A DNA stretch of 64,000 nucleotides from assembly GCF_018399035.1 (NCBI RefSeq), contig NZ_CP073760.1, positions 3,042,001 through 3,106,000 on the forward strand. The letters are read 5' to 3'. Both the position numbers and the translations under genes were made by a program. Within the stretch, counting starts at the first letter, position 1; each line of letters opens with the position of its first letter. The stretch is from Thiocapsa sp. (GTDB taxonomy: Bacteria > Pseudomonadota > Gammaproteobacteria > Chromatiales > Chromatiaceae). The notes under the pieces are model-generated. The model saw only the letters and a program-made list of their open reading frames with translations. It was not told the DNA's origin and searched no databases. Below, one piece after another: positions 1 to 8,699 of the stretch.

Positions 1-878
1 GCCACGCCGCGCTCTCCGCCGCACACCGGCGCGGGATCCCGACGGTGACCGGATTCCACACCCAGTTTCAGCAGTACAGTCAACATTACGGTCTCGGCCT
101 CTTCACCCATCAGATCGCCGAGACGCTGCGTCACTTCCACAACCGATCGGATGCAACCCTGGTGCCCACCGCCGAGCTGAAAACCGAGCTCTCGGGCGAG
201 GGATTCCATGATGTCCACGTCTTCGGCCGCGGCGTGGACGTGGACCTCTTCTCCCCCGCTTGGCGCGACGAGGCGTTGAGACGCAGCTGGGGCTGCGACG
301 AGGAGACCTTGGCTGTGCTCTACGTCGGGCGGATTGCACCGGAGAAGAATCTCGATCTCGCACGGGACGCCTTTCAGGCGATCCAATCCGCTCGACCGAA
401 GGCGCGCTTCGTTCTCGTCGGCGAGGGCCCCGCGCGCGAGCACATCCAACGCGAAAACCCCGATTTCATCTGTCCCGGGTCCAAAATCGGCGTCGAGCTG
501 TCGAAATATTACGCCTCGGGAGATCTCTTCCTCTTTCCGAGCCTGACCGAAACCTTCGGCAACGTCGTGCTCGAGGCGATGGCCAGCGCTCTACCGGTCG
601 TCGCTTTCGATTATGCCGCGGCTCGATCCCTGATTGATCCCTGGCGGAACGGGGTTACATTACCCTTAGGGGATCGTGAAGCGTTCATCGTTGCCGGATG
701 CGAGTTGGCCCGCGACCTGACACGCGTGCGAGAGCTCGGCGAACAGGCGCGCTGCGCGGCGGAGGAGATCAGTTGGGATCGCGTCATCCGGGGCGTCGAG
801 GAGCGTCTCTTTCAGGTCATCCACCGACAACGTGGAACGGAGGCTTACCGTGCGACTGTGGCTACAACATCTGAATGA
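1..878 (+). CDS. Glycosyltransferase family 4 (GT-B), 3' part
   Basis: The gene enters from outside the window. The frame is already open at base 3 and reads a typical GT4 N-domain segment (AALSAAHRRGIPTVTGFHT) before the first internal GTG at 45, so the true start lies upstream. The rest shows the donor-binding half of a retaining GT-B enzyme: the phosphate-binding stretch VGRIAPEKN, VGEGPAREHI, and the E-x7-E segment ETFGNVVLEAMA near the C terminus. Enzymes of this type transfer sugars from nucleotide-sugar donors to lipids or polysaccharides at the inner face of the membrane; the exact acceptor cannot be read here. A PAP2 phosphatase overlaps its 3' end by 29 bases, which suggests a joint role in lipid-linked glycan or phospholipid metabolism. 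Confidence 0.9.
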   Translation, partial: HAALSAAHRRGIPTVTGFHTQFQQYSQHYGLGLFTHQIAETLRHFHNRSDATLVPTAELKTELSGEGFHDVHVFGRGVDVDLFSPAWRDEALRRSWGCDEETLAVLYVGRIAPEKNLDLARDAFQAIQSARPKARFVLVGEGPAREHIQRENPDFICPGSKIGVELSKYYASGDLFLFPSLTETFGNVVLEAMASALPVVAFDYAAARSLIDPWRNGVTLPLGDREAFIVAGCELARDLTRVRELGEQARCAAEEISWDRVIRGVEERLFQVIHRQRGTEAYRATVATTSE

Positions 879-1377
879 GATCGAGGTATCGCTCTGCCGG
901 ACCTGGAGCCGAGGCGGTCGACGACGCTGGGTTCAACGCCCTTTCGCCGTCATCAGTCGACTCGGCGACGGGGTCTTCTGGTACAGCTTGATCGCCATCC
1001 TGCCGATGACCCACGGTCTTCTGGGCCTCAAGGCCAGCATGCACATGCTCGCCACGGGGGGCGTCGCGCTTATACTCTACAAGTCCCTCAAGGTCTACAC
1101 GCGGCGCGAACGGCCCTGCCACTATGCCGCCGAGATCATCGCCCTGGTTCCCCCGCTCGACCGCTACAGCTTTCCCTCCGGCCATACGCTGCATGCCGTG
1201 AGTTTCTCGAGCGTTGCCATCTACTATATTCCCGAGCTCGCCTGGATCCTCGTGCCCTTCACCATGCTGGTCGCCAGCTCGCGGATCATCCTCGGCCTGC
1301 ATTATCCCAGCGATGTGCTGGTCGCGACCGTGATCGGACTCGCACTGGCCTTTACCGGAATCTTGATTGTGGCTTGA
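850..1377 (+). CDS. PAP2-family membrane phosphatase
   Basis: Predicted 175-aa integral membrane protein of the type 2 phosphatidic acid phosphatase superfamily. All three catalytic signatures are visible: K-x6-RP (KVYTRRERP), PSGH (SFPSGHTLHA) and SR-x5-H-x3-D (SRIILGLHYPSD), with hydrophobic segments between them. Such enzymes dephosphorylate lipid phosphates, for example phosphatidate, phosphatidylglycerophosphate or undecaprenyl pyrophosphate, at the membrane. The open frame begins at 832, but GTG at 850 is preferred because ACGGAGG lies at 837-843, 6 bases upstream. It overlaps the glycosyltransferase gene and is probably translationally coupled to it. The substrate is not resolved. Confidence 0.88.
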   Translation: MRLWLQHLNEIEVSLCRTWSRGGRRRWVQRPFAVISRLGDGVFWYSLIAILPMTHGLLGLKASMHMLATGGVALILYKSLKVYTRRERPCHYAAEIIALVPPLDRYSFPSGHTLHAVSFSSVAIYYIPELAWILVPFTMLVASSRIILGLHYPSDVLVATVIGLALAFTGILIVA

Positions 1378-1451
1378 GCCTCGAAACGGGCGTGTTCATA
1401 ACACCCGCCGGTCCGCCCCGCTCTGCGACGAAACGAGGCCTCGGGAAATGC

Positions 1452-1481
1452 AAAAAGGCCGGGCGATTGCCCGGCCTTTTT
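1452..1481. terminator. Bidirectional rho-independent terminator
   Basis: Near-perfect hairpin: AAAAAGGCCGGGC, loop GATT, GCCCGGCCTTTTT. The A-run on one side and T-run on the other let it work for the PAP2 gene on the plus strand and for the sulfur-globule gene on the minus strand, which converge here. Confidence 0.85.
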
Positions 1482-1522
1482 GCTGCGGCGCACACGCGGT
1501 GCGCCGAACCATCGGAGCGGTC

Positions 1523-1888
1523 TTACTTGGCTTCAGGCTGAGCCGGAGCGGCAGGCGCCATCGGGGCAACCGGCGCTGCATAGGGGTAGGCATACGGGTA
1601 ACCGCCGCCGTAGTACGGAGCGCCGTAGCCGTAGTAGGGGTTGTTGTAGCCGTAGCCGTAGCCGTGGCCGTAACCGCGACCGCGACCGTAGCCGCGCCCG
1701 GTGCCGCCGCCGCTCATGCCGAAGTTGAAATCACCGTAGCCGTCGCCGAACATGTCGCCGAAGGTATCGCCGAGACCGGAACCGTAGCCGGGGCCGTACC
1801 CGCCGTAACCCGGACCCCACCAAGCGGACGCGGAAGCGGAGGCACCGAGGAAGGCGGCAATGGCAGCAGCAGTCGCAAGCTTGTTCAT
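1523..1888 (-). CDS. Sulfur globule protein (Gly/Tyr-rich, secreted)
   Basis: 121-aa precursor with a clear Sec signal peptide ([20 protein letters not shown], cleavage near residue 22) followed by a mature part of about 10 kDa that is dominated by Gly, Tyr and Pro in short repeats such as GYGPGYG and [14 protein letters not shown], ending in an Ala/Pro tail. No enzymatic motif or cysteine is present. This matches the envelope proteins (Sgp) of the periplasmic sulfur globules of Chromatiaceae, which are structural, repetitive and exported. The start is supported by GGAGA 7 bases upstream. It stands alone, with its own AT-rich promoter and a strong terminator, as expected for a highly expressed structural gene. 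Which Sgp paralogue it is cannot be decided from the sequence alone. Confidence 0.82.
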   Translation of the reverse strand: MNKLATAAAIAAFLGASASASAWWGPGYGGYGPGYGSGLGDTFGDMFGDGYGDFNFGMSGGGTGRGYGRGRGYGHGYGYGYNNPYYGYGAPYYGGGYPYAYPYAAPVAPMAPAAPAQPEAK

Positions 1889-1956
1889 TCTATTCTCCGG
1901 ATCGATTTATGTTGTTGGCAGCAAGCGTAGATGCCCGATGAACATCCACGGAACGC

Positions 1957-1984
1957 ATTATATTAGCAAATGATTAAATATGAA
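1957..1984 (-). promoter_or_regulatory. Putative sigma70-type promoter of the sulfur globule gene
   Basis: In the AT-rich gap upstream of the gene, a perfect TATAAT lies on the minus strand at 1957-1962 with TTCATA (4 of 6 matches to TTGACA) 16 bases further upstream. The transcript start would fall near 1950, giving a leader of about 60 bases. Confidence 0.4.
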
Positions 1985-1994
1985 ATAAGTAATA

Positions 1995-2920
1995 TCAATC
2001 GGATTGATCTTTATCATTGCCATTGCCGATTACCCTGCCTCGCCCCTCGCGTAAGCCCCGTGCAACCTCGACCAGATCCTCCCAGGCTTTCGCCTTCTGA
2101 TCGGGCGAGCGCAGCAGATAGGCCGGATGATAGGTGACGCGCAGCGGAATCGCCCCCGTCCGAAACGCGAGCCAACGCCCCCTTAAACTCCCCAGAGGCG
2201 CATCCGTCTGCAGGACATGCTGGGCCGCCACGCGCCCGACACAGAGGATCGCGCGCGGGCCGAGCAGATCGATCTGCCGCAGGAGGTAAGCCTCGCACTG
2301 CTTGGCCTCCTCGGTGCGTGGATCGCGATTCCCCGGCGGGCGGCACTTGAGCACGTTGGCGATGTAGACCTGCTCGCGCGCCAGCCGATCGCCGCGAGCA
2401 TGCGATTGAGCAACTGGCCCGCTCGCCCGACGAAGGGCTCGCCGGCGCGATCCTCGTCCGCGCCCGGGGCCTCGCCGATGATCAGGAGATCCGCGTTGCG
2501 ATTTCCGACCCCGAAAACGGTATTGGTGCGGGTCTCGCAGAGTCCGCAGGCACGGCAGCCGGACACCGCGGTTGCGAGCGTATCCCAATCCATCCTCGCC
2601 GGATCGGGCGACGACGGGCCTTCGGGCAGATCGGGCTCGACCAGACCGAGCTCGAGCTCGAGCACATCGGGCTCGATCGATCCGGACGCGACGGGGCCCG
2701 GCGCGACCTCGGGATCCGCGGTACGCACCGGCGGAGTTCGGCGCGCGGGCTGCACGGGGGCAGGGGCGGGACACTCGGGCGCGGGCGCAGCGCGCACGGG
2801 TTCGACGCGAGCGATCTCGTCGGACCTCTCGACCGCACCCGCAGCGACATGACGCGGCATCCAGACATCGACCCCCATCGCACCCAAGTAACCCAAGCGT
2901 CGGCGCTCGTCCATCGCCAT
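1995..2920 (-). pseudogene. Type-4 uracil-DNA glycosylase, single-base frameshift
   Basis: Two overlapping frames together make a family 4 (Fe-S) uracil-DNA glycosylase. Frame 1, from ATG at 2920 (5 bases after the leuA stop), carries a long Pro/Ala-rich linker, the cluster Cys pair CRACGLC, and the catalytic motif [17 protein letters not shown]. Near 2384 the reading jumps frame: the downstream part ([15 protein letters not shown], further cluster Cys, HPAYLLRSP) is intact in the other frame to the stop at 1995. A single missing C in the run read as GGCTGG instead of GGCCTGG would explain everything. Either the gene is a recent pseudogene or the base is a sequencing error. The enzyme removes uracil from DNA in base excision repair. 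Confidence 0.8.
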
Positions 2921-2925
2921 GCGGC

Positions 2926-4476
2926 TCAGACGTCGCCGGTCTGAGGATGGGCGCGGTGGGCCGGCTGGAGGATCTTGTTGCAGGCGTTGATGTAGGCCTT
3001 GGCGGAGGCGATCACGATGTCGGTATCCGCACCCTGTCCGTTGACGATGCGCCCGCCGCGCTCGAGCCGGACCGTCACCTCGCCTTGGGCATCCGTGCCG
3101 CTGGTGATGGCGTTGACCGAGTAGAGTTTGAGAATGGTTCCGCTGTCGACGATCGATTCGATCGCCTTGAAGGTGGCATCCACGGGACCGCCGCCCGTGG
3201 CTGTTCCGGCCAGCTCCTCGCCGTCGAACGCCAGCACCAGGTTCGCGCAGGGCGTCTCGCCGGTCTCCGAGCAGACCCGTAGCGAGACCAGCTTCACCCG
3301 TTCGTTGGCCGCGTCCAGGGTCGCATCCGTCACCAACGCCTGCAGGTCCTCGTCGAAGATCTCGTGTTTCTTGTCGGCCAGATCCTTGAAGCGCGAGAAG
3401 GCCGCATTGAGCTCCTCCTCCGATCCCATGACGATGCCGAGCTCCTGCAGCCGCGTGCGAAAGGCATTGCGACCCGAATGCTTGCCCATCACCATCCGAT
3501 TGGCGTTCCAGCCGACATCCTCGGCGCGCATGATCTCGTAGGTCTCGCGATGCTTGAGCACCCCGTCCTGATGGATACCGGACTCGTGCGCGAAGGCATT
3601 GGCGCCGACGACCGCCTTGTTCGGCTGAACCGCAAAACCCGTGATGCCCGAGACCAGGCGCGAGCAGTTCATGATCTGGGTCGCATCGAGCCGGGTTTGA
3701 CAGTCGAACAGGTCCTGACGGGTGCGCACCGTCATCACGATCTCTTCGAGCGCGGCATTGCCGGCGCGCTCGCCCAGACCGTTGATGGTGCATTCCACCT
3801 GGCGGGCACCGTTGCGCACGGCGGCAAGCGAGTTGGCGACCGCGAGACCCAGGTCGTTGTGACAATGCACCGAGAAGATCGCCTTGTCGGCGTTCGGAAT
3901 CCGCTCGCGCAAGGTTCGGATCAGGCTCCCGAACTGATCCGGGATGTTGTACCCGACCGTATCGGGGATGTTCACGGTCGCTGCGCCCGCGTCGATGACC
4001 GCCTCGAGGACGCGACAGAGGAAATCGATCTCGGAGCGTCCGGCATCCTCGGGCGAGAACTCCACGTCGTCGGTGTAACGCCGTGCCCGCTGGACGGCAT
4101 GCACCGCTTGTGCGAGCACCTGATCCGGGGTCATGTTCAGCTTGCGCTGCATATGGATCGGAGAGGTGGCGATGAAGGTATGGATCCGCCCGGCGACCGC
4201 CCCCGCCAGCGCCTCGCCGGCCCGGTCGATGTCCTTGTCGAGCGCGCGGGCCAGGCCGCAGACACGGCTCTCCTTGACCGTCTCGGCCACCGCCTTGACG
4301 GCCTCGAAGTCACCCGGGCTGGCGATGGGAAAACCCGCCTCGATCACATCGACACGCATCCGTTCCAGCGCCTTGGCGATACGCACCTTCTCGTCGCGGG
4401 TCATGGAGGCGCCCGGACTCTGCTCGCCGTCGCGCAGGGTCGTGTCGAAAATGATCAAGTGGTCTTTTGCGGTCAT
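2926..4476 (-). CDS. leuA: 2-isopropylmalate synthase
   Basis: 516 aa, the usual length for bacterial LeuA type 1. The N-terminal TIM barrel starts with the HMGL-like signature [13 protein letters not shown], has the metal-binding [13 protein letters not shown], and continues into the C-terminal LeuA dimer/allosteric domain (from about residue 385) that binds leucine. It condenses acetyl-CoA with 2-oxoisovalerate in the first committed step of leucine synthesis. The UDG gene follows 5 bases downstream on the same strand, so the two form a transcription unit. No leader peptide with Leu codons was recognised upstream. Confidence 0.96.
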   Translation of the reverse strand: MTAKDHLIIFDTTLRDGEQSPGASMTRDEKVRIAKALERMRVDVIEAGFPIASPGDFEAVKAVAETVKESRVCGLARALDKDIDRAGEALAGAVAGRIHTFIATSPIHMQRKLNMTPDQVLAQAVHAVQRARRYTDDVEFSPEDAGRSEIDFLCRVLEAVIDAGAATVNIPDTVGYNIPDQFGSLIRTLRERIPNADKAIFSVHCHNDLGLAVANSLAAVRNGARQVECTINGLGERAGNAALEEIVMTVRTRQDLFDCQTRLDATQIMNCSRLVSGITGFAVQPNKAVVGANAFAHESGIHQDGVLKHRETYEIMRAEDVGWNANRMVMGKHSGRNAFRTRLQELGIVMGSEEELNAAFSRFKDLADKKHEIFDEDLQALVTDATLDAANERVKLVSLRVCSETGETPCANLVLAFDGEELAGTATGGGPVDATFKAIESIVDSGTILKLYSVNAITSGTDAQGEVTVRLERGGRIVNGQGADTDIVIASAKAYINACNKILQPAHRAHPQTGDV

Positions 4477-4759
4477 GGAGGGTCTCTGAGTCGCGCGGCC
4501 GTCTGATAAGGAAGGAACTTCGTCTTCGGGAGACTATTGTAGGCGATCCGCGCGGGAGCGTTGCCACCTGATCGATCTCGGGGCGACCTCCCGACGGAGC
4601 GGACCCGCTTTGGACGATTCGGGATCTTGTGACCCCTATCGGTTCCTGTATAAGCTTCCGTCGGCGGTGATCGGACCGCGGACCTCGAGGGTTGCGGCCC
4701 CGAACCGCCGACGACCGCCGACTCGACGCCCTACGGATCCCGAGGAGGCCACGCACGCG

Positions 4760-6355
4760 ATGATGCCGGACCTGCACGACCTGGAGATTCTGCTGCGCTC
4801 GGATACCCCGATCGTGCTCATCGAGTCGATCGAGGAGCCGCGGGTCGTCGAGCTGTTCGCCGGGCTTGCCGTGCGTCTTGCCGAGCCGGCCTTTCGCTGG
4901 TCGGTCACCGAGGGACTGCGGCGCATCGAGCTCGATACCGAGCCGCAGAGCCGCCTGGCCGATCCGACCGAGGCGCTTCGCAATATCCGCTCCACACAGC
5001 AGCGCGGCATCTATCTGCTGCTCGATTTTCATCCCTATCTCGACAATCCGCTCCACGTGCGCCTTCTGAAGGAGATTGCACAAGGCTACGCTGACCTGCC
5101 CCGCACCCTGGTCCTGGTCAGTCATGCGCTGGAGGTTCCGCCCGAGCTGCACCATCTGAGCGTGCGGTTCGGCCTGCGCCTGCCTGACCGCCAGCGCATC
5201 ATGGGCCTGATTCGCGAGGAGGCGAAGCGCTGGCAGGATTCCGCCGGCGGGCGCAGCTTCCGGACCGGTCGCGATGCGGTGGAGCAACTCGCCCGCAATC
5301 TGCTCGGCGTCACCGAGTCAGACGCGCGCCGCCTGATCCGCAACGCCATCCGTCACGACGGCGCCATCACCCGTGAGGACGTCGAAACGGTCAAGCGGGC
5401 CAAATACGACCTGCTCAGTCCCGATGGCGCCATCAGCTTCGAGTACGACACCCGCTCCTTCGCCGAGGTCGCCGGTCTGGGCAACCTCAAGGCATGGATC
5501 GATCGGCGCCGCGGTGCCTTTCTGGATCCCGGCCGCACCCGGGATCACCCGCGCGGCGTTCTGCTCCTCGGCGTTCAGGGCGGCGGCAAAAGCCTGGCCG
5601 CGAAGGCGGTTGCCGGACGTTTCGGCGTCCCGCTGCTGCGCCTGGACTTCGGTGCGCTCTACGACAAATATATCGGCGAAACCGAGAAGAACCTCCGCAA
5701 GGCATTGGCGACGGCCGATGTCATGTCGCCCTGCGTCCTGTGGATCGACGAGATCGAAAAAGGCGTCGCGACCGGCGCCGAGGACGACGGGGTCGGCCGG
5801 CGCGTCCTCGGCACCCTGCTGACCTGGATGGCCGAGCGCAACACCCGCGTCTTCCTCGCGGCGACCGCGAACGACATCTCCCGACTCCCGCCCGAGCTCA
5901 TCCGTAAAGGGCGGATCGACGAGCTCTTCTTCGTGGATCTACCCGGCGCGCCCGTGCGGCGCGAGATCTTTGCGATCCATCTGATCAGGCGAGGGCTCGA
6001 TCCCGAGCGCTTCGACCTCGCGCGCCTCGCCGAGGCGAGCGAGGGCTTCACCGGAGCCGGCATCGAGCAGGCCGTTGTCTCCGCGCTCTATGCCGACGAG
6101 ACCGCCGGGGATGGTCTGACTACGGGCAACCTGCTGCGCGAGATCGCCGACACCCAGCCCTTGTCCGTGGTCATGCACGGCCAGCTGCAAGCGCTGCGTG
6201 CCTGGGCATCGGGCCGAACGGTTCAGGCGCACGCACCCGAAGAACAAGACGACGCGGCCGCCCTTGGACGCGACGTCGCCGCCGCGATGGCCTCGGCCCC
6301 CATGGAACCCGCCGGGGAGGCGGTCGACGCGCAGCCCCCCGGGCGCTCCGACTAA
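4760..6355 (+). CDS. Ycf46-like AAA+ ATPase
   Basis: 531 aa from ATG 4760, chosen because GAGGAGG lies at 4742-4748 and the preceding frame is not protein-like. The N-terminal half (DLEILLRSDTPIVLIESIEE) is typical of the Ycf46/YjoB type AAA proteins; the C-terminal half is a full AAA+ module with Walker A GVQGGGKS (about residue 271), Walker B VLWIDEIEK (about 328), and a sensor/arginine-finger stretch RKGRIDELF. Homologues occur in cyanobacteria and many bacteria and have been linked to inorganic carbon or photosynthetic physiology, but the substrate is not established. It lies just upstream of the cbpA-cbpM chaperone genes, in the same orientation. Confidence 0.85.
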   Translation: MMPDLHDLEILLRSDTPIVLIESIEEPRVVELFAGLAVRLAEPAFRWSVTEGLRRIELDTEPQSRLADPTEALRNIRSTQQRGIYLLLDFHPYLDNPLHVRLLKEIAQGYADLPRTLVLVSHALEVPPELHHLSVRFGLRLPDRQRIMGLIREEAKRWQDSAGGRSFRTGRDAVEQLARNLLGVTESDARRLIRNAIRHDGAITREDVETVKRAKYDLLSPDGAISFEYDTRSFAEVAGLGNLKAWIDRRRGAFLDPGRTRDHPRGVLLLGVQGGGKSLAAKAVAGRFGVPLLRLDFGALYDKYIGETEKNLRKALATADVMSPCVLWIDEIEKGVATGAEDDGVGRRVLGTLLTWMAERNTRVFLAATANDISRLPPELIRKGRIDELFFVDLPGAPVRREIFAIHLIRRGLDPERFDLARLAEASEGFTGAGIEQAVVSALYADETAGDGLTTGNLLREIADTQPLSVVMHGQLQALRAWASGRTVQAHAPEEQDDAAALGRDVAAAMASAPMEPAGEAVDAQPPGRSD

Positions 6356-6462
6356 CCCCATTCACTCGACCGCGACCCGTGCAATGACCGTCGCCAGCCC
6401 ATACCTCCCCTCACAACACGAGATTCACGAGTCCGTGTCGGCCAAATCTTCGAGGCGCTGCG

Positions 6463-7389
6463 ATGGAATACAAGGACTACTATAAAACGTTGGGCGTGAC
6501 GCGGGACGCCGCCCCACCCGAGATCAAGCGGGCCTACCGAAAGCTTGCGCGCAAATTCCACCCCGACGTGAGCAAGGAGCCCGACGCCGAGGCCAGGTTC
6601 AAAGAGATCAACGAGGCCAACGAGGTCCTGCACGACCCGGAAAAGCGTGCCGCCTACGACGCGCTCGGCAGCAGCTGGCACGCCGGCCAGGATTTTCGTC
6701 CGCCGCCCGGCGGGGTTCATCACGATTTCCATTTCGGCGCCGACGAGGCCGCCGAGTTCAGCGACTTTTTTTCCAGCATCTTCGGGCGCGAGTTTCACCC
6801 GGGAGCGCAGGGCCAACGTCGTCGCCGCGGTCAAGATCAGACCGCGCGCATCGCCATCGACCTGGAGGACGCCTATCGCGGCGCGACGCGTCAGCTGCGC
6901 CTCGACGTCCCCGAGATCGGCGCGGACGGGCGCGTCACCTCGCGCACCCGCACACTGAACGTACGCATCCCGCCCGGCGTCACGCAGGGTCGGCAGATCC
7001 GCTTGGCAGGCCAAGGCGCCCCCGGGGTCAACGGCGGTCATGCCGGCGATCTCTATCTGGAGATCGAGATCAATCCGCACCGGTTCTTGACCACGGACGG
7101 CAAGGACATCCATCTGCGACTGCCCATCGCACCCTGGGAGGCGGCACTCGGCGCGTCCGTTTCGGTCCCCACACTCGGCGGAACAGTGAACCTTAAGGTC
7201 CCGCCGGGATCTCAGTCCGGGCAACGCCTGCGCTTGAAGGGGCGGGGGCTGCCCGGCGAGCCGGCCGGGGACGAGCTGGTCATGCTCGAGATCGTGACCC
7301 CGCCCGCAACCACGGATGCCGCCAAGGCAGCCTATCGCGAGATGGCCGAGCGTCTACACTTCAACCCAAGGGCCGAGATGGGAGTCTGA
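6463..7389 (+). CDS. cbpA: Curved DNA-binding protein CbpA, DnaJ-type co-chaperone
   Basis: 308 aa with an N-terminal J domain (HPD at residues 33-35), a Gly/Phe-poor linker, and two beta-sandwich substrate-binding domains of the class B J protein type (for example RIPPGVTQGRQIRLAGQGAP and VPPGSQSGQRLRLKGRGLPG). There is no Cys-rich zinc finger, which separates it from DnaJ. It stimulates DnaK ATPase and, in E. coli, also binds DNA in stationary phase. The modulator gene cbpM begins 3 bases after its stop, which confirms the assignment. Confidence 0.93.
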   Translation: MEYKDYYKTLGVTRDAAPPEIKRAYRKLARKFHPDVSKEPDAEARFKEINEANEVLHDPEKRAAYDALGSSWHAGQDFRPPPGGVHHDFHFGADEAAEFSDFFSSIFGREFHPGAQGQRRRRGQDQTARIAIDLEDAYRGATRQLRLDVPEIGADGRVTSRTRTLNVRIPPGVTQGRQIRLAGQGAPGVNGGHAGDLYLEIEINPHRFLTTDGKDIHLRLPIAPWEAALGASVSVPTLGGTVNLKVPPGSQSGQRLRLKGRGLPGEPAGDELVMLEIVTPPATTDAAKAAYREMAERLHFNPRAEMGV

Positions 7390-7392
7390 CGC

Positions 7393-7737
7393 ATGACGCA
7401 GACCGAGACACGCATTGAAGGGATCGTGCTCGACGAGGGGCTGACAGTCACCCTCACCGAGCTGACCCAGCTCTGCGGCTCCAGTGGCCGCGTGGTGAGG
7501 CTGATGGTGACCGAAGGGCTCCTGCGCCCAAAGGGCCAAGCCCCCGACGACTGGCGATTCAACGGCTTGGAGGTGCGTCGAGCGCGCCGAGCCGTGCGCC
7601 TGCAGCGCGACCTCGACCTCAACCTCGCCGGCACAGCACTCGCGCTCGATCTGCTCGACGAGCTGGAACAACTGCGCGAGCGACTGCGCGCGCTCGAGCA
7701 CCAACTCGGACAACGGCGCACGCGCGAGCTCGGTTAA
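7393..7737 (+). CDS. cbpM: Chaperone modulator CbpM
   Basis: 114-aa protein of the CbpM/MerR-like helix-turn-helix family: an N-terminal helical region (LTVTLTELTQLCGSS, LMVTEGLLRP) and a long C-terminal coiled coil (LLDELEQLRERLRALEHQL). In E. coli CbpM binds the J domain of CbpA and blocks both its co-chaperone and DNA-binding functions. It starts 3 bases after cbpA. Its TAA stop is the TTAAACC terminus of the repeat element at 7734-7815. Confidence 0.9.
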   Translation: MTQTETRIEGIVLDEGLTVTLTELTQLCGSSGRVVRLMVTEGLLRPKGQAPDDWRFNGLEVRRARRAVRLQRDLDLNLAGTALALDLLDELEQLRERLRALEHQLGQRRTRELG

Positions 7738-7815
7738 ACCGCGGTTTAGAGGCCGTGGATGCTTCAAACGTCGAGCTCACTCGAACATCAGCATCTCGCT
7801 CTGGACGCGGTTTAA
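7734..7815. repeat. TTAAACCGCG-ended element, copy E1 (82 bp)
   Basis: Starts TTAAACCGCGG and ends GGACGCGGTTTAA. It fills the gap between the convergent genes cbpM and nadC and supplies both stop codons: TAA of cbpM at 7735-7737 and the complement TTA of nadC at 7812-7814. Its interior near the right end (complement CCAGAGCGAGATGC) resembles that of the copy downstream of lon. Confidence 0.8.
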
Positions 7816-8699
7816 CCCACGAACCGCATCGAGAGATCGACTGCGGTCACGTCCTTCGTCAGCGCGCCGACCGAGATGCGATCGACCCCGGTTTCCGCGA
7901 TAGCCCGAATGGTCGCAAGGGTCACGCCGCCGGATGCCTCGAGTCGGGCACGCCCCGCGCTCATGGCGACCGCCAGGCGCAAATCTCCGAGTGCGAAGTT
8001 ATCGAGCAGGACCAACTCAGCCCCGCCGTCCAAGGCCGTCTGCAGCTCGTCGAGACTCTCGACCTCGATCTGAATCTCCACGCCGGCACCGGCTGTGGCC
8101 GCGGCGGCGAGCGCGGCCGGGATCGAGCCCGCGGCGAGGATATGGTTCTCTTTGATCAGGATCGCGTCGAACAGGCCCATGCGGTGGTTGTGGCAGCCCC
8201 CGCAGAGGACCGCGTATTTCTGCTGGACGCGCAGACCGGGCAGCGTCTTGCGGGTATCCAACACCGCAACGGGGAGACCGGCGACCGCAGCGGCAAATTC
8301 GGCCGCGCGGGTCGCCGTCCCGGAGAGGGTCTGAAGGTAATTCATCGCCGTGCGCTCGCCGGTCAGCAGACCGGCCGACGGCCCCTCGATCAGCGCCAGA
8401 CGCTGCCCGGGGCGGATCCGATCGCCGTCGGCAACCTCCCAACGGACGGCAATCTCAGGGTCGAGCACCCGAAACACCGTCTCGAACCAGGCGCCTCCGC
8501 AGATGACCGCAGGCTCGCGCGTGATCAGCTCTGCGCGGGCGCGCTGATCGCGCGGCACCAAGGCCGCCGTGAGGTCGCCGGCACCGACATCCTCCGCAAG
8601 CGCCGCTCGGACTTGGGCTTCGATGAGAAACGGGTCGGGAAGCCGCACCGGACGAGCCGCGGGGCGCGAGGGGTTCATCTCTGTGTTTGATTCAGCCAT
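7812..8699 (-). CDS. nadC: Nicotinate-nucleotide pyrophosphorylase (quinolinate phosphoribosyltransferase)
   Basis: 295 aa, normal NadC length. Conserved features are the substrate-binding [10 protein letters not shown], the basic segment [20 protein letters not shown], the acidic [12 protein letters not shown], and the C-terminal LLDNF and [21 protein letters not shown] phosphate-binding strands. It converts quinolinate and PRPP to nicotinate mononucleotide in de novo NAD synthesis. The start at 8699 overlaps the stop of the DUF1631 gene by 8 bases; ATG at 8678 is an alternative. The stop lies inside repeat copy E1. Confidence 0.95.
   Translation of the reverse strand: MAESNTEMNPSRPAARPVRLPDPFLIEAQVRAALAEDVGAGDLTAALVPRDQRARAELITREPAVICGGAWFETVFRVLDPEIAVRWEVADGDRIRPGQRLALIEGPSAGLLTGERTAMNYLQTLSGTATRAAEFAAAVAGLPVAVLDTRKTLPGLRVQQKYAVLCGGCHNHRMGLFDAILIKENHILAAGSIPAALAAAATAGAGVEIQIEVESLDELQTALDGGAELVLLDNFALGDLRLAVAMSAGRARLEASGGVTLATIRAIAETGVDRISVGALTKDVTAVDLSMRFVG

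Noticed and set aside
1367..1930. 187-aa plus-strand ORF opposite the sulfur globule gene
   Set aside because: Val/Ala low-complexity shadow of Tyr/Gly codons; the minus-strand product has a signal peptide and ribosome-binding site.
2557..4506. Long open frames opposite leuA and the UDG gene on the plus strand
   Set aside because: They are shadows of GC-rich genes; composition is Arg/Ala/Asp-rich without motifs.
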